DNA from: Ochotona curzoniae
Taxonomy: Eukaryota > Chordata > Mammalia > Lagomorpha > Ochotonidae
Assembly: GCF_017591425.1 (NCBI RefSeq)
Contig: NW_024467119.1
Coordinates: forward strand, 81,460,894 to 81,524,893
DNA: 64,000 nucleotides
Direction of reading: 5' to 3'
Numbering within the stretch: position 1 is the stretch's first letter; each line of letters opens with the position of its first letter. Under the pieces are notes generated by a model. That model was not told the origin of the DNA. It saw nothing but the letters and a program-made list of their open reading frames with translations, and did no database searches. Positions 44,701 to 59,700 of the stretch are shown piece after piece. The position numbers and the translations under genes are program-made.

Positions 44701-47700
44701 CAGGCGCTAACAACTCCACATCCAGAGACAAGTTCAGCGCCCAAGCCATTTTCAGCTACCATGCAACATGACGGCTCTGGCAGCACATATGCCTGAAAGT
44801 GTATGTGATGCCTGGGGAACGAGTGTGTGGGTGAATGGCAATATTCGAATTGGCCAGCAGGGTACTTCCAGTGCCAAAACCACTCCACTTGGCTCATTCA
44901 CTTCACATACCATCAGCTTGTGGAGCAGATCTAGAGGGAAACCCTGTTTGGTCACTTCTTGTCCAATGTCCATGGAGCCCAGGATGATGCAATCAAGCAT
45001 GTTGAGCACCCACACAAAACAAGGATGCAGATCCTCAGTCCAGGCGCTAACAACTCCACATCCAGAGACAAGTTCAGCGCCCAAGCCATTTTCAGCTACC
45101 ATGCAACATGATGCCTCTGGCAGCACATATGCCTGAAAGTGTATGTGATGCCTGGGGAACTGAGTGTGTGGGTGAATGGCAATATTCGAATTGGCCAGCA
45201 GGGGTCTTCCAGTGCCAAAACGACTCCACTTGGCTCATTCACTTCACATACCATCAGCTTGTGGAGCAGATCTAGAGGGAAACCCTGTTTGGTCACTTCT
45301 TGTCCAATGTCCATGGAGCCCAGGATGATGCAATCAAGCATGTTGAGCACCCACACAAAACAAGGATGCAGATCCTCAGTCCAGGCGCTAACAACTCCAC
45401 ATCCAGAGACAAGTTCAGCGCCCAAGCCATTTTCAGCTACCATGCAACATGATGGCTCTGGCAGCACATATGCCTGAAAGTGTATGTGATGCCTGGGGAA
45501 CTGAGTGTGTGGGTGAATGGCAATATTCGAATTGGCCAGCAGGGGTCTTCCAGTGCCAAAACGACTCCACTTGGCTCATTCACTTCACATACCATCAGCT
45601 TGTGGAGCAGATCTAGAGGAAAACCCTGTTTGGTCACTTCTTGTCCAATGTCCATGGAGCCCAGGATGATGCAATCAAGCATGTTGAGCACCCACACAAA
45701 ACAAGGATGCAGATCCTCAGTCCAGGCGCTAACAACTCCACATCCAGAGACAAGTTCAGCGCTCAAGCCATTTTCAGCTACCATGCAACATGATGGCTCT
45801 GGCAGCACATATGCCTGAAAGTGTATGTGATGCCTGGGGAACTGAGTGTGTGGGTGAATGGCAATAATTCGAATTGGCCAGCAGGGGTCTTCCAGTGCCA
45901 AAACCACTCCACTTGGCTCATTCACTTCACATACCATCAGCTTGTGGAGCAGATCTAGAGGGAAACCCTGTTTGGTCACTTCTTGTCCAATGTCCATGGA
46001 GCCCAGGATGATGCAATCAAGCATGTTGAGCACCCACACAAAACAAGATGCAGATCCTCAGTCCAGGCGCTAACAACTCCACATCCAGAGACAAGTTCAG
46101 CGCCCAAGCCATTTTCAGCTACCATGCAACATGATGGCTCTGGCAGCACATATGCCTGAAAGTGTATGTGATCCCTGGGGAACTGAGTGTGTGGGTGAAT
46201 GGCAATATTCGAATTGGCCAGCAGGGGTCTTCCAGTGCCAAAACGACTCCACTTGGCTCATTCACTTCACATACCATCAGCTGGTCGAGCAGATCTAGAG
46301 GGAAACCCTGTTTGGTCACTTCTTGTCCAATGTCCATGGAGCCCAGCATGATGCAATCAAGCATGTTGAGCACCCACACAAAACAAGGATGCAGATCCTC
46401 AGTCCAGGCGCTAACAACTCCACATCCAGAGACAAGTTCAGCGCCCAAGCCATTTTCAGCTACCATGCAACATGATGGCTCTGGCAGCACATATGCCTGA
46501 AAGTGTATGTGATGCCTGGGGAACTGAGTGTGTGGGTGAATGGCAATATTCGAATTGCCCAGCAGGGGTCTTCCAGTGCCAAAACCACTCCACTTGGCTC
46601 ATTCACTTCACATACCATCAGCTTGTGGAGCAGATCTAGAGGGAAACCCTGTTTGGTCACTTCTTGTCCAATGTCCATGGAGCCCAGGATGATGCAATCA
46701 AGCATGTTGAGCACCCACACAAAACAAGGATGCAGATCCTCAGTCCAGGCGCTAACAACTCCACATCCAGAGACAAGTTCAGCGCCCAAGCCATTTTCAG
46801 CTACCATGCAACATGATGGCTCTGGCAGCACATATGCCTGAAAGTGTATGTGATGCCTGGGGAACTGAGTGTGTGGGTGAATGGCAATATTCGAATTGGC
46901 CAGCAGGGGTCTTCCAGTGCCAAAACCGACTCCACTTGGCTCATTCACTTCACATACCATCAGCTTGTGGAGCAGATCTAGAGGGAAACCCTGTTTGGTC
47001 ACTTCTTGTCCAATGTCCATGGAGCCCAGGATGATGCAATCAAGCATGTTGAGCACCCACACAAAACAAGGATGCAGATCCTCAGTCCAGGCGCTAACAA
47101 CTCCACATCCAGAGACAAGTTCAGCGCCCAAGCCATTTTCAGCTACCATGCAACATGATGGCTCTGGCAGCACATATGCCTGAAAGTGTATGTGATGCCT
47201 GGGGAACTGAGTGTGTGGGTGAATGGCAATATTCGAATTGGCCAGCAGGGGTCTTCCAGTGCCAAAACGACTCCACTTGGCTCATTCACTTCACATACCA
47301 TCAGCTTGTGGAGCAGATCTAGAGGGAAACCCTGTTTGGTCACTTCTTGTCCAATGTCCATGGAGCCCAGGATGATGCAATCAAGCATGTTGAGCACCCA
47401 CACAAAACAAGGATGCAGATCCTCAGTCCAGGCGCTAACAACTCCACATCCAGAGACAAGTTCAGCGCCCAAGCCATTTTCAGCTACCATGCAACATGAT
47501 GGCTCTGGCAGCACATATGCCTGAAAGTGTATGTGATGCCTGGGGAACTGAGTGTGTGGGTGAATGGCAATATTCGAATTGGCCAGCAGGGGTCTTCCAG
47601 TGCCAAAACGACTCCACTTGGCTCATTCACTTCACATACCATCAGCTTGTGGAGCAGATCTAGAGGGAAACCCTGTTTGGTCACTTCTTGTCCAATGTCC

Positions 47701-50700
47701 ATGGAGCCCAGGATGATGCAATCAAGCATGTTGAGCACCCACACAAAACAAGCATGCAGATCCTCAGTCCAGGCGCTAACAACTCCACATCCAGAGACAA
47801 GTTCAGCGCCCAAGCCATTTTCAGCTACCATGCAACATGATGGCTCTGGCAGCACATATGCCTGAAAGTGTATGTGATGCCTGGGGAACTGAGTGTGTGG
47901 GTGAATGGCAATATTCGAATTGGCCAGCAGGGGTCTTCCAGTGCCAAAACGACTCCACTTGGCTCATTCACTTCACATACCATCAGCTTGTGGAGCAGAT
48001 CTAGAGGGAAACCCTGTTTGGTCACTTCTTGTCCAATGTCCATGGAGCCCAGGATGATGCAATCAAGCATGTTGAGCACCCACACAAAACAAGGATGCAG
48101 ATCCTCAGTCCAGGCGCTAACAACTCCACATCCAGAGACAAGTTCAGCGCCCAAGCCATTTTCAGCTACCATGCAACATGATGGCTCTGGCAGCACATAT
48201 GCCTGAAAGTGTATGTGATGCCTGGGGAACTGAGTGTGTGGGTGAATGGCAATATTCGAATTGGCCAGCAGGGGTCTTCCAGTGCCAAAACCACTCCACT
48301 TGGCTCATTCACTTCACATACCATCAGCTTGTGGAGCAGATCTAGAGGGAAACCCTGTTTGGTCACTTCTTGTCCAATGTCCATGGAGCCCAGGATGATG
48401 CAATCAAGCATGTTGAGCACCCACACAAAACAAGGATGCAGATCCTCAGTCCAGGCGCTAACAACTCCACATCCAGAGACAAGTTCAGCGCCCAAGCCAT
48501 TTTCAGCTACCATGCAACATGATGGCTCTGGCAGCACATATGCCTGAAAGTGTATGTGATGCCTGGGGAACTGAGTGTGTGGGTGAATGGCAATATTCGA
48601 ATTGGCCAGCAGGGGTCTTCCAGTGCCAAAACCACTCCACTTGGCTCATTCACTTCACATACCATCAGCTTGTGGAGCAGATCTAGAGGGAAACCCTGTT
48701 TGGTCACTTCTTGTCCAATGTCCATGGAGCCCAGGATGATGCAATCAAGCATGTTGAGCACCCACACAAAACAAGGATGCAGATCCTCAGTCCAGGCGCT
48801 AACAACTCCACATCCAGAGACAAGTTCAGCGCCCAAGCCATTTTCAGCTACCATGCAACATGATGGCTCTGGCAGCACATATGCCTGAAAGTGTATGTGA
48901 TGCCTGGGGAACTGAGTGTGTTGGTGAATGGCAATATTCGAATTGGCCAGCAGGGGTCTTCCAGTGCCAAAACCGACTCCACTTGGCTCATTCACTTCAC
49001 ATACCATCAGCTTGTGGAGCAGATCTAGAGGGAAACCCTGTTTGGTCACTTCTTGTCCAATGTCCATGGAGCCCAGGATGATGCAATCAAGCATGTTGAG
49101 CACCCACACAAAACAAGGATGCAGATCCTCAGTCCAGGCGCTAACAACTCCACATCCAGAGACAAGTTCAGCGCCCAAGCCATTTTCAGCTACCATGCAA
49201 CATGATGGCTCTGGCAGCACATATGCCTGAAAGTGTATGTGATGCCTGGGGAACTGAGTGTGTTGGTGAATGGCAATATTCGAATTGGCCAGCAGGGGTC
49301 TTCCAGTGCCAAAACGACTCCACTTGGCTCATTCACTTCACATACCATCAGCTTGTGGAGCAGATCTAGAGGGAAACCCTGTTTGGTCACTTCTTGTCCA
49401 ATGTCCATGGAGCCCAGGATGATGCAATCAAGCATGTTGAGCACCCACACAAAACAAGGATGCAGATCCTCAGTCCAGGCGCTAACAACTCCACATCCAG
49501 AGACAAGTTCAGCGCCCAAGCCATTTTCAGCTACCATGCAACATGATGGCTCTGGCAGCACATATGCCTGAAAGTGTATGTGATGCCTGGGGAACTGAGT
49601 GTGTGGGTGAATGGCAATATTCGAATTGGCCAGCAGGGGTCTTCCAGTGCCAAAACGACTCCACTTGGCTCATTCACTTCACATACCATCAGCTTGTGGA
49701 GCAGATCTAGAGGGAAACCCTGTTTTGGTCACTTCTTGTCCAATGTCCATGGAGCCCAGGATGATGCAATCAAGCATGTTGAGCACCCACACAAAACAAG
49801 GATGCAGATCCTCAGTCCAGGCGCTAACAACTCCACATCCAGAGACAAGTTCAGCGCCCAAGCCATTTTCAGCTACCATGCAACATGATGGCTCTGGCAG
49901 CACATATGCCTGAAAGTGTATGTGATGCCTGGGAACTGAGTGTGTGGGTGAATGGCAACTTTTGAAGGGGCCAGCAGGGGTCTTCCAGTGCCAAAACGAC
50001 TCCACTTGGCTCATTCACTTCACATACCATCAGCTTGTGGAGCAGATCTAGAGGGAAACCCTGTTTGGTCACTTCTTGTCCAATGTCCATGGAGCCCAGG
50101 ATGATGCAATCAAGCATGTTGAACACCCACACAAAACAAGGATGCAGATCCTCAGTCCAGGCGCTAACAACTCCACATCCAGAGACAAGTTCAGCGCCCA
50201 AGCCATTTTCAGCTACCATGCAACATGATGGCTCTGGCAGCACATATGCCTGAAAGTGTATGTGATGCCTGGGGAACTGAGTGTGTGGGTGAATGGCAAT
50301 ATTCGAATTGGCCAGCAGGGGTCTTCCAGTGCCAAAACCACTCCACTTGGCTCATTCACTTCACATACCATCAGCTTGTGGAGCAGATCTAGAGGGAAAC
50401 CCTGTTTGGTCACTTCTTGTCCAATGTCCATGGAGCCCAGGATGATGCAATCAAGCATGTTGAGCACCCACACAAAACAAGGATGCAGATCCTCAGTCCA
50501 GGCGCTAACAACTCCACATCCAGAGACAAGTTCAGCGCCCAAGCCATTTTCAGCTACCATGCAACATGATGGCTCTGGCAGCACATATGCCTGAAAGTGT
50601 ATGTGATGCCTGGGGAACTGAGTGTGTGGTGAATGGCAATATTCGAATTGGCCAGCAGGGGTCTTCCAGTGCCAAAACCACTCCACTTGGCTCATTCACT

Positions 50701-53700
50701 TCACATACCATCAGCTTGTGGAGCAGATCTAGAGGGAAACCCTGTTTGGTCACTTCTTGTCCAATGTCCATGGAGCCCAGGATGATGCAATCAAGCATGT
50801 TGAGCACCCACACAAAACAAGGATGCAGATCCTCAGTCCAGGCGCTAACAACTCCACATCCAGAGACAAGTTCAGCGCCCAAGCCATTTTCAGCTACCAT
50901 GCAACATGATGGCTCTGGCAGCACATATGCCTGAAAGTGTATGTGATGCCTGGGAACTGAGTGTGTGGGTGAATGGCAATATTCGAATTGGCCAGCAGGG
51001 GTCTTCCAGTGCCAAAACGACTCCACTTGGCTCATTCACTTCACATACCATCAGCTTGTGGAGCAGATCTAGAGGGAAACCCTGTTTGGTCACTTCTTGT
51101 CCAATGTCCATGGAGCCCAGGATGATGCAATCAAGCATGTTGAGCACCCACACAAAACAAGGATGCAGATCCTCAGTCCAGGCGCTAACAACTCCACATC
51201 CAGAGACAAGTTCAGCGCCCAAGCCATTTTCAGCTACCATGCAACATGATGGCTCTGGCAGCACATATGCCTGAAAGTGTATGTGATGCCTGGGGAACTG
51301 AGTGTGTGGGTGAATGGCAATATTCGAATTGGCCAGCAGGGGTCTTCCAGTGCCAAAACGACTCCACTTGGCTCATTCACTTCACATACCATCAGCTTGT
51401 GGAGCAGATCTAGAGGGAAACCCTGTTTGGTCACTTCTTGTCCAATGTCCATGGAGCCCAGGATGATGCAATCAAGCATGTTGAGCACCCACACAAAACA
51501 AGGATGCAGATCCTCAGTCCAGGCGCTAACAACTCCACATCCAGAGACAAGTTCAGCGCCCAAGCCATTTTCAGCTACCATGCAACATGATGGCTCTGGC
51601 AGCACATATGCCTGAAAGTGTATGTGATGCCTGGGGAACTGAGTGTGTGGGTGAATGGCAATATTCGAATTGGCCAGCAGGGGTCTTCCAGTGCCAAAAC
51701 GACTCCACTTGGCTCATTCACTTCACATACCATCAGCTTGTGGAGCAGATCTAGAGGGAAACCCTGTTTGGTCACTTCTTGTCCAATGTCCATGGAGCCC
51801 AGGATGATGCAATCAAGCATGTTGAGCACCCACACAAAACAAGGATGCAGATCCTCAGTCCAGGCGCTAACAACTCCACATCCAGAGACAAGTTCAGCGC
51901 CCAAGCCATTTTCAGCTACCATGCAACATGATGGCTCTGGCAGCACATATGCCTGAAAGTGTATGTGATGCCTGGGAACTGAGTGTGTTGGTGAATGGCA
52001 ATATTCGAATTGGCCAGCAGGGTCTTCCAGTGCCAAAACCACTCCACTTGGCTCATTCACTTCACATACCATCAGCTTGTGGAGCAGATCTAGAGGGAAA
52101 CCCTGTTTGGTCACTTCTTGTCCAATGTCCATGGAGCCCAGGATGATGCAATCAAGCATGTTGAGCACCCACACAAAACAAGGATGCAGATCCTCAGTCC
52201 AGGCGCTAACAACTCCACATCCAGAGACAAGTTCAGCGCCCAAGCCATTTTCAGCTACCATGCAACATGATGGCTCTGGCAGCACATATGCCTGAAAGTG
52301 TATGTGATGCCTGGGGAACTGAGTGTGTGGGTGAATGGCAATATTCGAATTGGCCAGCAGGGGTCTTCCAGTGCCAAAACCACTCCACTTGGCTCATTCA
52401 CTTCACATACCATCAGCTTGTGGAGCAGATCTAGAGGGAAACCCTGTTTGGTCACTTCTTGTCCAATGTCCATGGAGCCCAGGATGATGCAATCAAGCAT
52501 GTTGAGCACCCACACAAAACAAGGATGCAGATCCTCAGTCCAGGCGCTAACAACTCCACATCCAGAGACAAGTTCAGCGCCCAAGCCATTTTCAGCTACC
52601 ATGCAACATGATGGCTCTGGCAGCACATATGCCTGAAAGTGTATGTGATGCCTGGGGAACTGAGTGTGTGGGTGAATGGCAATATTCGAATTGGCCAGCA
52701 GGGGTCTTCCAGTGCCAAAACCACTCCACTTGGCTCATTCACTTCACATACCATCAGCTTGTGGAGCAGATCTAGAGGGAAACCCTGTTTGGTCACTTCT
52801 TGTCCAATGTCCATGGAGCCCAGGATGATGCAATCAAGCATGTTGAGCACCCACACAAAACAAGGATGCAGATCCTCAGTCCAGGCGCTAACAACTCCAC
52901 ATCCAGAGACAAGTTCAGCGCCCAAGCCATTTTCAGCTACCATGCAACATGATGGCTCTGGCAGCACATATGCCTGAAAGTGTATGTGATGCCTGGGGAA
53001 CTGAGTGTGTGGGTGAATGGCAATATTCGAATTGGCCAGCAGGGGTCTTCCAGTGCCAAAACGACTCCACTTGGCTCATTCACTTCACATACCATCAGCT
53101 TGTGGAGCAGATCTAGAGGGAAACCCTGTTTGGTCACTTCTTGTCCAATGTCCATGGAGCCCAGGATGATGCAATCAAGCATGTTGAGCACCCACACAAA
53201 ACAAGGATGCAGATCCTCAGTCCAGGCGCTAACAACTCCACATCCAGAGACAAGTTCAGCGCCCAAGCCATTTTCAGCTACCATGCAACATGATGGCTCT
53301 GGCAGCACATATGCCTGAAAGTGTATGTGATGCCTGGGGAACTGAGTGTGTGGGTGAATGGCAATATTCGAATTGGCCAGCAGGGGTCTTCCAGTGCCAA
53401 AACGACTCCACTTGGCTCATTCACTTCACATACCATCAGCTTGTGGAGCAGATCTAGAGGGAAACCCTGTTTGGTCACTTCTTGTCCAATGTCCATGGAG
53501 CCCAGGATGATGCAATCAAGCATGTTGAGCACCCACACAAAACAAGGATGCAGATCCTCAGTCCAGGCGCTAACAACTCCACATCCAGAGACAAGTTCAG
53601 CGCCCAAGCCATTTTCAGCTACCATGCAACATGATGGCTCTGGCAGCACATATGCCTGAAAGTGTATGTGATGCCTGGGGAACTGAGTGTGTTGGTGAAT

Positions 53701-56700
53701 GGCAATATTCGAATTGGCCAGCAGGGTCTTCCAGTGCCAAAACCACTCCACTTGGCTCATTCACTTCACATACCATCAGCTTGTCGAGCAGATCTAGAGG
53801 GAAACCCTGTTTGGTCACTTCTTGTCCAATGTCCATGGAGCCCAGGATGATGCAATCAAGCATGTTGAGCACCCACACAAAACAAGGATGCAGATCCTCA
53901 GTCCAGGCGCTAACAACTCCACATCCAGAGACAAGTTCAGCGCCCAAGCCATTTTCAGCTACCATGCAACATGATGGCTCTGGCAGCACATATGCCTGAA
54001 AGTGTATGTGATGCCTGGGGAACTGAGTGTGTGGGTGAATGGCAATATTCGAATTGGCCAGCAGGGGTCTTCCAGTGCCAAAACGACTCCACTTGGCTCA
54101 TTCACTTCACATACCATCAGCTTGTGGAGCAGATCTAGAGGGAAACCCTGTTTGGTCACTTCTTGTCCAATGTCCATGGAGCCCAGGATGATGCAATCAA
54201 GCATGTTGAGCACCCACACAAAACAAGGATGCAGATCCTCAGTCCAGGCGCTAACAACTCCACATCCAGAGACAAGTTCAGCGCCCAAGCCATTTTCAGC
54301 TACCATGCAACATGATGGCTCTGGCAGCACATATGCCTGAAAGTGTATGTGATGCCTGGGGAACTGAGTGTGTGGGTGAATGGCAATATTCGAATTGGCC
54401 AGCAGGGGTCTTCCAGTGCCAAAACGACTCCACTTGGCTCATTCACTTCACATACCATCAGCTTGTGGAGCAGATCTAGAGGGAAACCCTGTTTGGTCAC
54501 TTCTTGTCCAATGTCCATGGAGCCCAGGATGATGCAATCAAGCATGTTGAGCACCCACACAAAACAAGGATGCAGATCCTCAGTCCAGGCGCTAACAACT
54601 CCACATCCAGAGACAAGTTCAGCGCCCAAGCCATTTTCAGCTACCATGCAACATGATGGCTCTGGCAGCACATATGCCTGAAAGTGTATGTGATGCCTGG
54701 GGAACTGAGTGTGTGGTGAATGGCAATATTCGAATTGGCCAGCAGGGGTCTTCCAGTGCCAAAACGACTCCACTTGGCTCATTCACTTCACATACCATCA
54801 GCTTGTGGAGCAGATCTAGAGGGAAACCCTGTTTGGTCACTTCTTGTCCAATGTCCATGGAGCCCAGGATGATGCAATCAAGCATGTTGAGCACCCACAC
54901 AAAACAAGGATGCAGATCCTCAGTCCAGGCGCTAACAACTCCACATCCAGAGACAAGTTCAGCGCCCAAGCCATTTTCAGCTACCATGCAACATGATGGC
55001 TCTGGCAGCACATATGCCTGAAAGTGTATGTGATGCCTGGGGAACTGAGTGTGTGGGTGAATGGCAATATTCGAATTGGCCAGCAGGGGTCTTCCAGTGC
55101 CAAAACCACTCCACTTGGCTCATTCACTTCACATACCATCAGCTTGTGGAGCAGATCTAGAGGGAAACCCTGTTTGGTCACTTCTTGTCCAATGTCCATG
55201 GAGCCCAGGATGATGCAATCAAGCATGTTGAGCACCCACACAAAACAAGGATGCAGATCCTCAGTCCAGGCGCTAACAACTCCACATCCAGAGACAAGTT
55301 CAGCGCCCAAGCCATTTTCAGCTACCATGCAACATGATGGCTCTGGCAGCACATATGCCTGAAAGTGTATGTGATGCCTGGGGGACTGAGTGTGTGGGTG
55401 AATGGCAATATTCAAATTTTCAAGCAGGGGTCTTCCAGTGCCAAAACCACTCCACTTGGCTCATTCACTTCACATACCATCAGCTTGTGGAGCAGATCTA
55501 GAGGGAAACCCTGTTTGGTCACTTCTTGTCCAATGTCCATGGAGCCCAGGATGATGCAATCAAGCATGTTGAGCACCCACACAAAACAAGGATGCAGATC
55601 CTCAGTCCAGGCGCTAACAACTCCACATCCAGAGACAAGTTCAGCGCCCAAGCCATTTTCAGCTACCATGCAACATGATGGCTCTGGCAGCACATATGCC
55701 TGAAAGTGTATGTGATGCCTGGGGAACTGAGTGTGTGGGTGAATGGCAATATTCGAATTGGCCAGCAGGGGTCTTCCAGTGCCAAAACCACTCCACTTGG
55801 CTCATTCACTTCACATACCATCAGCTTGTGGAGCAGATCTAGAGGGAAACCCTGTTTGGTCACTTCTTGTCCAATGTCCATGGAGCCCAGGATGATGCAA
55901 TCAAGCATGTTGAGCACCCACACAAAACAAGGATGCAGATCCTCAGTCCAGGCGCTAACAACTCCACATCCAGAGACAAGTTCAGCGCCCAAGCCATTTT
56001 CAGCTACCATGCAACATGATGGCTCTGGCAGCACATATGCCTGAAAGTGTATGTGATGCCTGGGGAACTGAGTGTGTGGGTGAATGGCAATATTCGAATT
56101 GGCCAGCAGGGGTCTTCCAGTGCCAAAACCACTCCACTTGGCTCATTCACTTCACATACCATCAGCTTGTGGAGCAGATCTAGAGGGAAACCCTGTTTGG
56201 TCACTTCTTGTCCAATGTCCATGGAGCCCAGGATGATGCAATCAAGCATGTTGAGCACCCACACAAAACAAGGATGCAGATCCTCAGTCCAGGCGCTAAC
56301 AACTCCACATCCAGAGACAAGTTCAGCGCCCAAGCCATTTTCAGCTACCATGCAACATGATGGCTCTGGCAGCACATATGCCTGAAAGTGTATGTGATGC
56401 CTGGGGAACTGAGTGTGTGGGTGAATGGCAATATTCGAATTGGCCAGCAGGGGTCTTCCAGTGCCAAAACCACTCCACTTGGCTCATTCACTTCACATAC
56501 CATCAGCTTGTGGAGCAGATCTAGAGGGAAACCCTGTTTGGTCACTTCTTGTCCAATGTCCATGGAGCCCAGGATGATGCAATCAAGCATGTTGAGCACC
56601 CACACAAAACAAGGATGCAGATCCTCAGTCCAGGCGCTAACAACTCCACATCCAGAGACAAGTTCAGCGCCCAAGCCATTTTCAGCTACCATGCAACATG

Positions 56701-59700
56701 ATGGCTCTGGCAGCACATATGCCTGAAAGTGTATGTGATGCCTGGGGAACTGAGTGTGTGGGTGAATGGCAATATTCGAATTGGCCAGCAGGGGTCTTCC
56801 AGTGCCAAAACCACTCCACTTGGCTCATTCACTTCACATACCATCAGCTTGTGGAGCAGATCTAGAGGGAAACCCTGTTTGGTCACTTCTTGTCCAATGT
56901 CCATGGAGCCCAGGATGATGCAATCAAGCATGTTGAGCACCCACACAAAACAAGGATGCAGATCCTCAGTCCAGGCGCTAACAACTCCACATCCAGAGAC
57001 AAGTTCAGCGCCCAAGCCATTTTCAGCTACCATGCAACATGATGGCTCTGGCAGCACATATGCCTGAAAGTGTATGTGATGCCTGGGGAACTGAGTGTGT
57101 TGGTGAATGGCAATATTCGAATTGGCCAGCAGGGTCTTCCAGTGCCAAAACGACTCCACTTGGCTCATTCACTTCACATACCATCAGCTTGTGGAGCAGA
57201 TCTAGAGGGAAACCCTGTTTGGTCACTTCTTGTCCAATGTCCATGGAGCCCAGGATGATGCAATCAAGCATGTTGAGCACCCACACAAAACAAGGATGCA
57301 GATCCTCAGTCCAGGCGCTAACAACTCCACATCCAGAGACAAGTTCAGCGCCCAAGCCATTTTCAGCTACCATGCAACATGATGGCTCTGGCAGCACATA
57401 TGCCTGAAAGTGTATGTGATGCCTGGGGAACTGAGTGTGTGGGTGAATGGCAATATTCGAATTGGCCAGCAGGGGTCTTCCAGTGCCAAAACCACTCCAC
57501 TTGGCTCATTCACTTCACATACCATCAGCTTGTGGAGCAGATCTAGAGGGAAACCCTGTTTGGTCACTTCTTGTCCAATGTCCATGGAGCCCAGGATGAT
57601 GCAATCAAGCATGTTGAGCACCCACACAAAACAAGGATGCAGATCCTCAGTCCAGGCGCTAACAACTCCACATCCAGAGACAAGTTCAGCGCCCAAGCCA
57701 TTTTCAGCTACCATGCAACATGATGGCTCTGGCAGCACATATGCCTGAAAGTGTATGTGATGCCTGGGGAACTGAGTGTGTGGGTGAATGGCAATATTCG
57801 AATTGGCCAGCAGGGGTCTTCCAGTGCCAAAACCACTCCACTTGGCTCATTCACTTCACATACCATCAGCTTGTGGAGCAGATCTAGAGGGAAACCCTGT
57901 TTGGTCACTTCTTGTCCAATGTCCATGGAGCCCAGGATGATGCAATCAAGCATGTTGAGCACCCACACAAAACAAGGATGCAGATCCTCAGTCCAGGCGC
58001 TAACAACTCCACATCCAGAGACAAGTTCAGCGCCCAAGCCATTTTCAGCTACCATGCAACATGATGGCTCTGGCAGCACATATGCCTGAAAGTGTATGTG
58101 ATGCCTGGGGAACTGAGTGTGTGGGTGAATGGCAATATTCGAATTGGCCAGCAGGGTCTTCCAGTGCCAAAACCACTCCACTTGGCTCATTCACTTCACA
58201 TACCATCAGCTTGTGGAGCAGATCTAGAGGGAAACCCTGTTTGGTCACTTCTTGTCCAATGTCCATGGAGCCCAGGATGATGCAATCAAGCATGTTGAGC
58301 ACCCACACAAAACAAGGATGCAGATCCTCAGTCCAGGCGCTAACAACTCCACATCCAGAGACAAGTTCAGCGCCCAAGCCATTTTCAGCTACCATGCAAC
58401 ATGATGGCTCTGGCAGCACATATGCCTGAAAGTGTATGTGATGCCTGGGGAACTGAGTGTGTGGGTGAATGGCAATATTCGAATTGGCCAGCAGGGGTCT
58501 TCCAGTGCCAAAACCACTCCACTTGGCTCATTCACTTCACATACCATCAGCTTGTGGAGCAGATCTAGAGGGAAACCCTGTTTGGTCACTTCTTGTCCAA
58601 TGTCCATGGAGCCCAGGATGATGCAATCAAGCATGTTGAGCACCCACACAAAACAAGGATGCAGATCCTCAGTCCAGGCGCTAACAACTCCACATCCAGA
58701 GACAAGTTCAGCGCCCAAGCCATTTTCAGCTACCATGCAACATGATGGCTCTGGCAGCACATATGCCTGAAAGTGTATGTGATGCCTGGGGAACTGAGTG
58801 TGTGGGTGAATGGCAATATTCGAATTGGCCAGCAGGGGTCTTCCAGTGCCAAAACCACTCCACTTGGCTCATTCACTTCACATACCATCAGCTTGTGGAG
58901 CAGATCTAGAGGGAAACCCTGTTTGGTCACTTCTTGTCCAATGTCCATGGAGCCCAGGATGATGCAATCAAGCATGTTGAGCACCCACACAAAACAAGGA
59001 TGCAGATCCTCAGTCCAGGCGCTAACAACTCCACATCCAGAGACAAGTTCAGCGCCCAAGCCATTTTCAGCTACCATGCAACATGATGGCTCTGGCAGCA
59101 CATATGCCTGAAAGTGTATGTGATGCCTGGGGAACTGAGTGTGTGGGTGAATGGCAATATTCGAATTGGCCAGCACAATCTTCCAGTGCCAAAACCACTC
59201 CACTTGGCTCATTCACTTCACATACCATCAGCTTGTGGAGCAGATCTAGAGGGAAACCCTGTTTGGTCACTTCTTGTCCAATGTCCATGGAGCCCAGGAT
59301 GATGCAATCAAGCATGTTGAGCACCCACACAAAACAAGGATGCAGATCCTCAGTCCAGGCGCTAACAACTCCACATCCAGAGACAAGTTCAGCGCCCAAG
59401 CCATTTTCAGCTACCATGCAACATGATGGCTCTGGCAGCATATATGCCTGAAAGTGTATGTGATGCCTGGGGAACTGAGTGTGTTGGTGAATGGCAATAT
59501 TCGAATTGGCCAGCAGGGTCTTCCAGTGCCAAAACCACTCCACTTGGCTCATTCACTTCACATACCATCAGCTTGTGGAGCAGATCTAGAGGGAAACCCT
59601 GTTTGGTCACTTCTTGTCCAATGTCCATGGAGCCCAGGATGATGCAATCAAGCATGTTGAGCACCCACACAAAACAAGGATGCAGATCCTCAGTCCAGGC

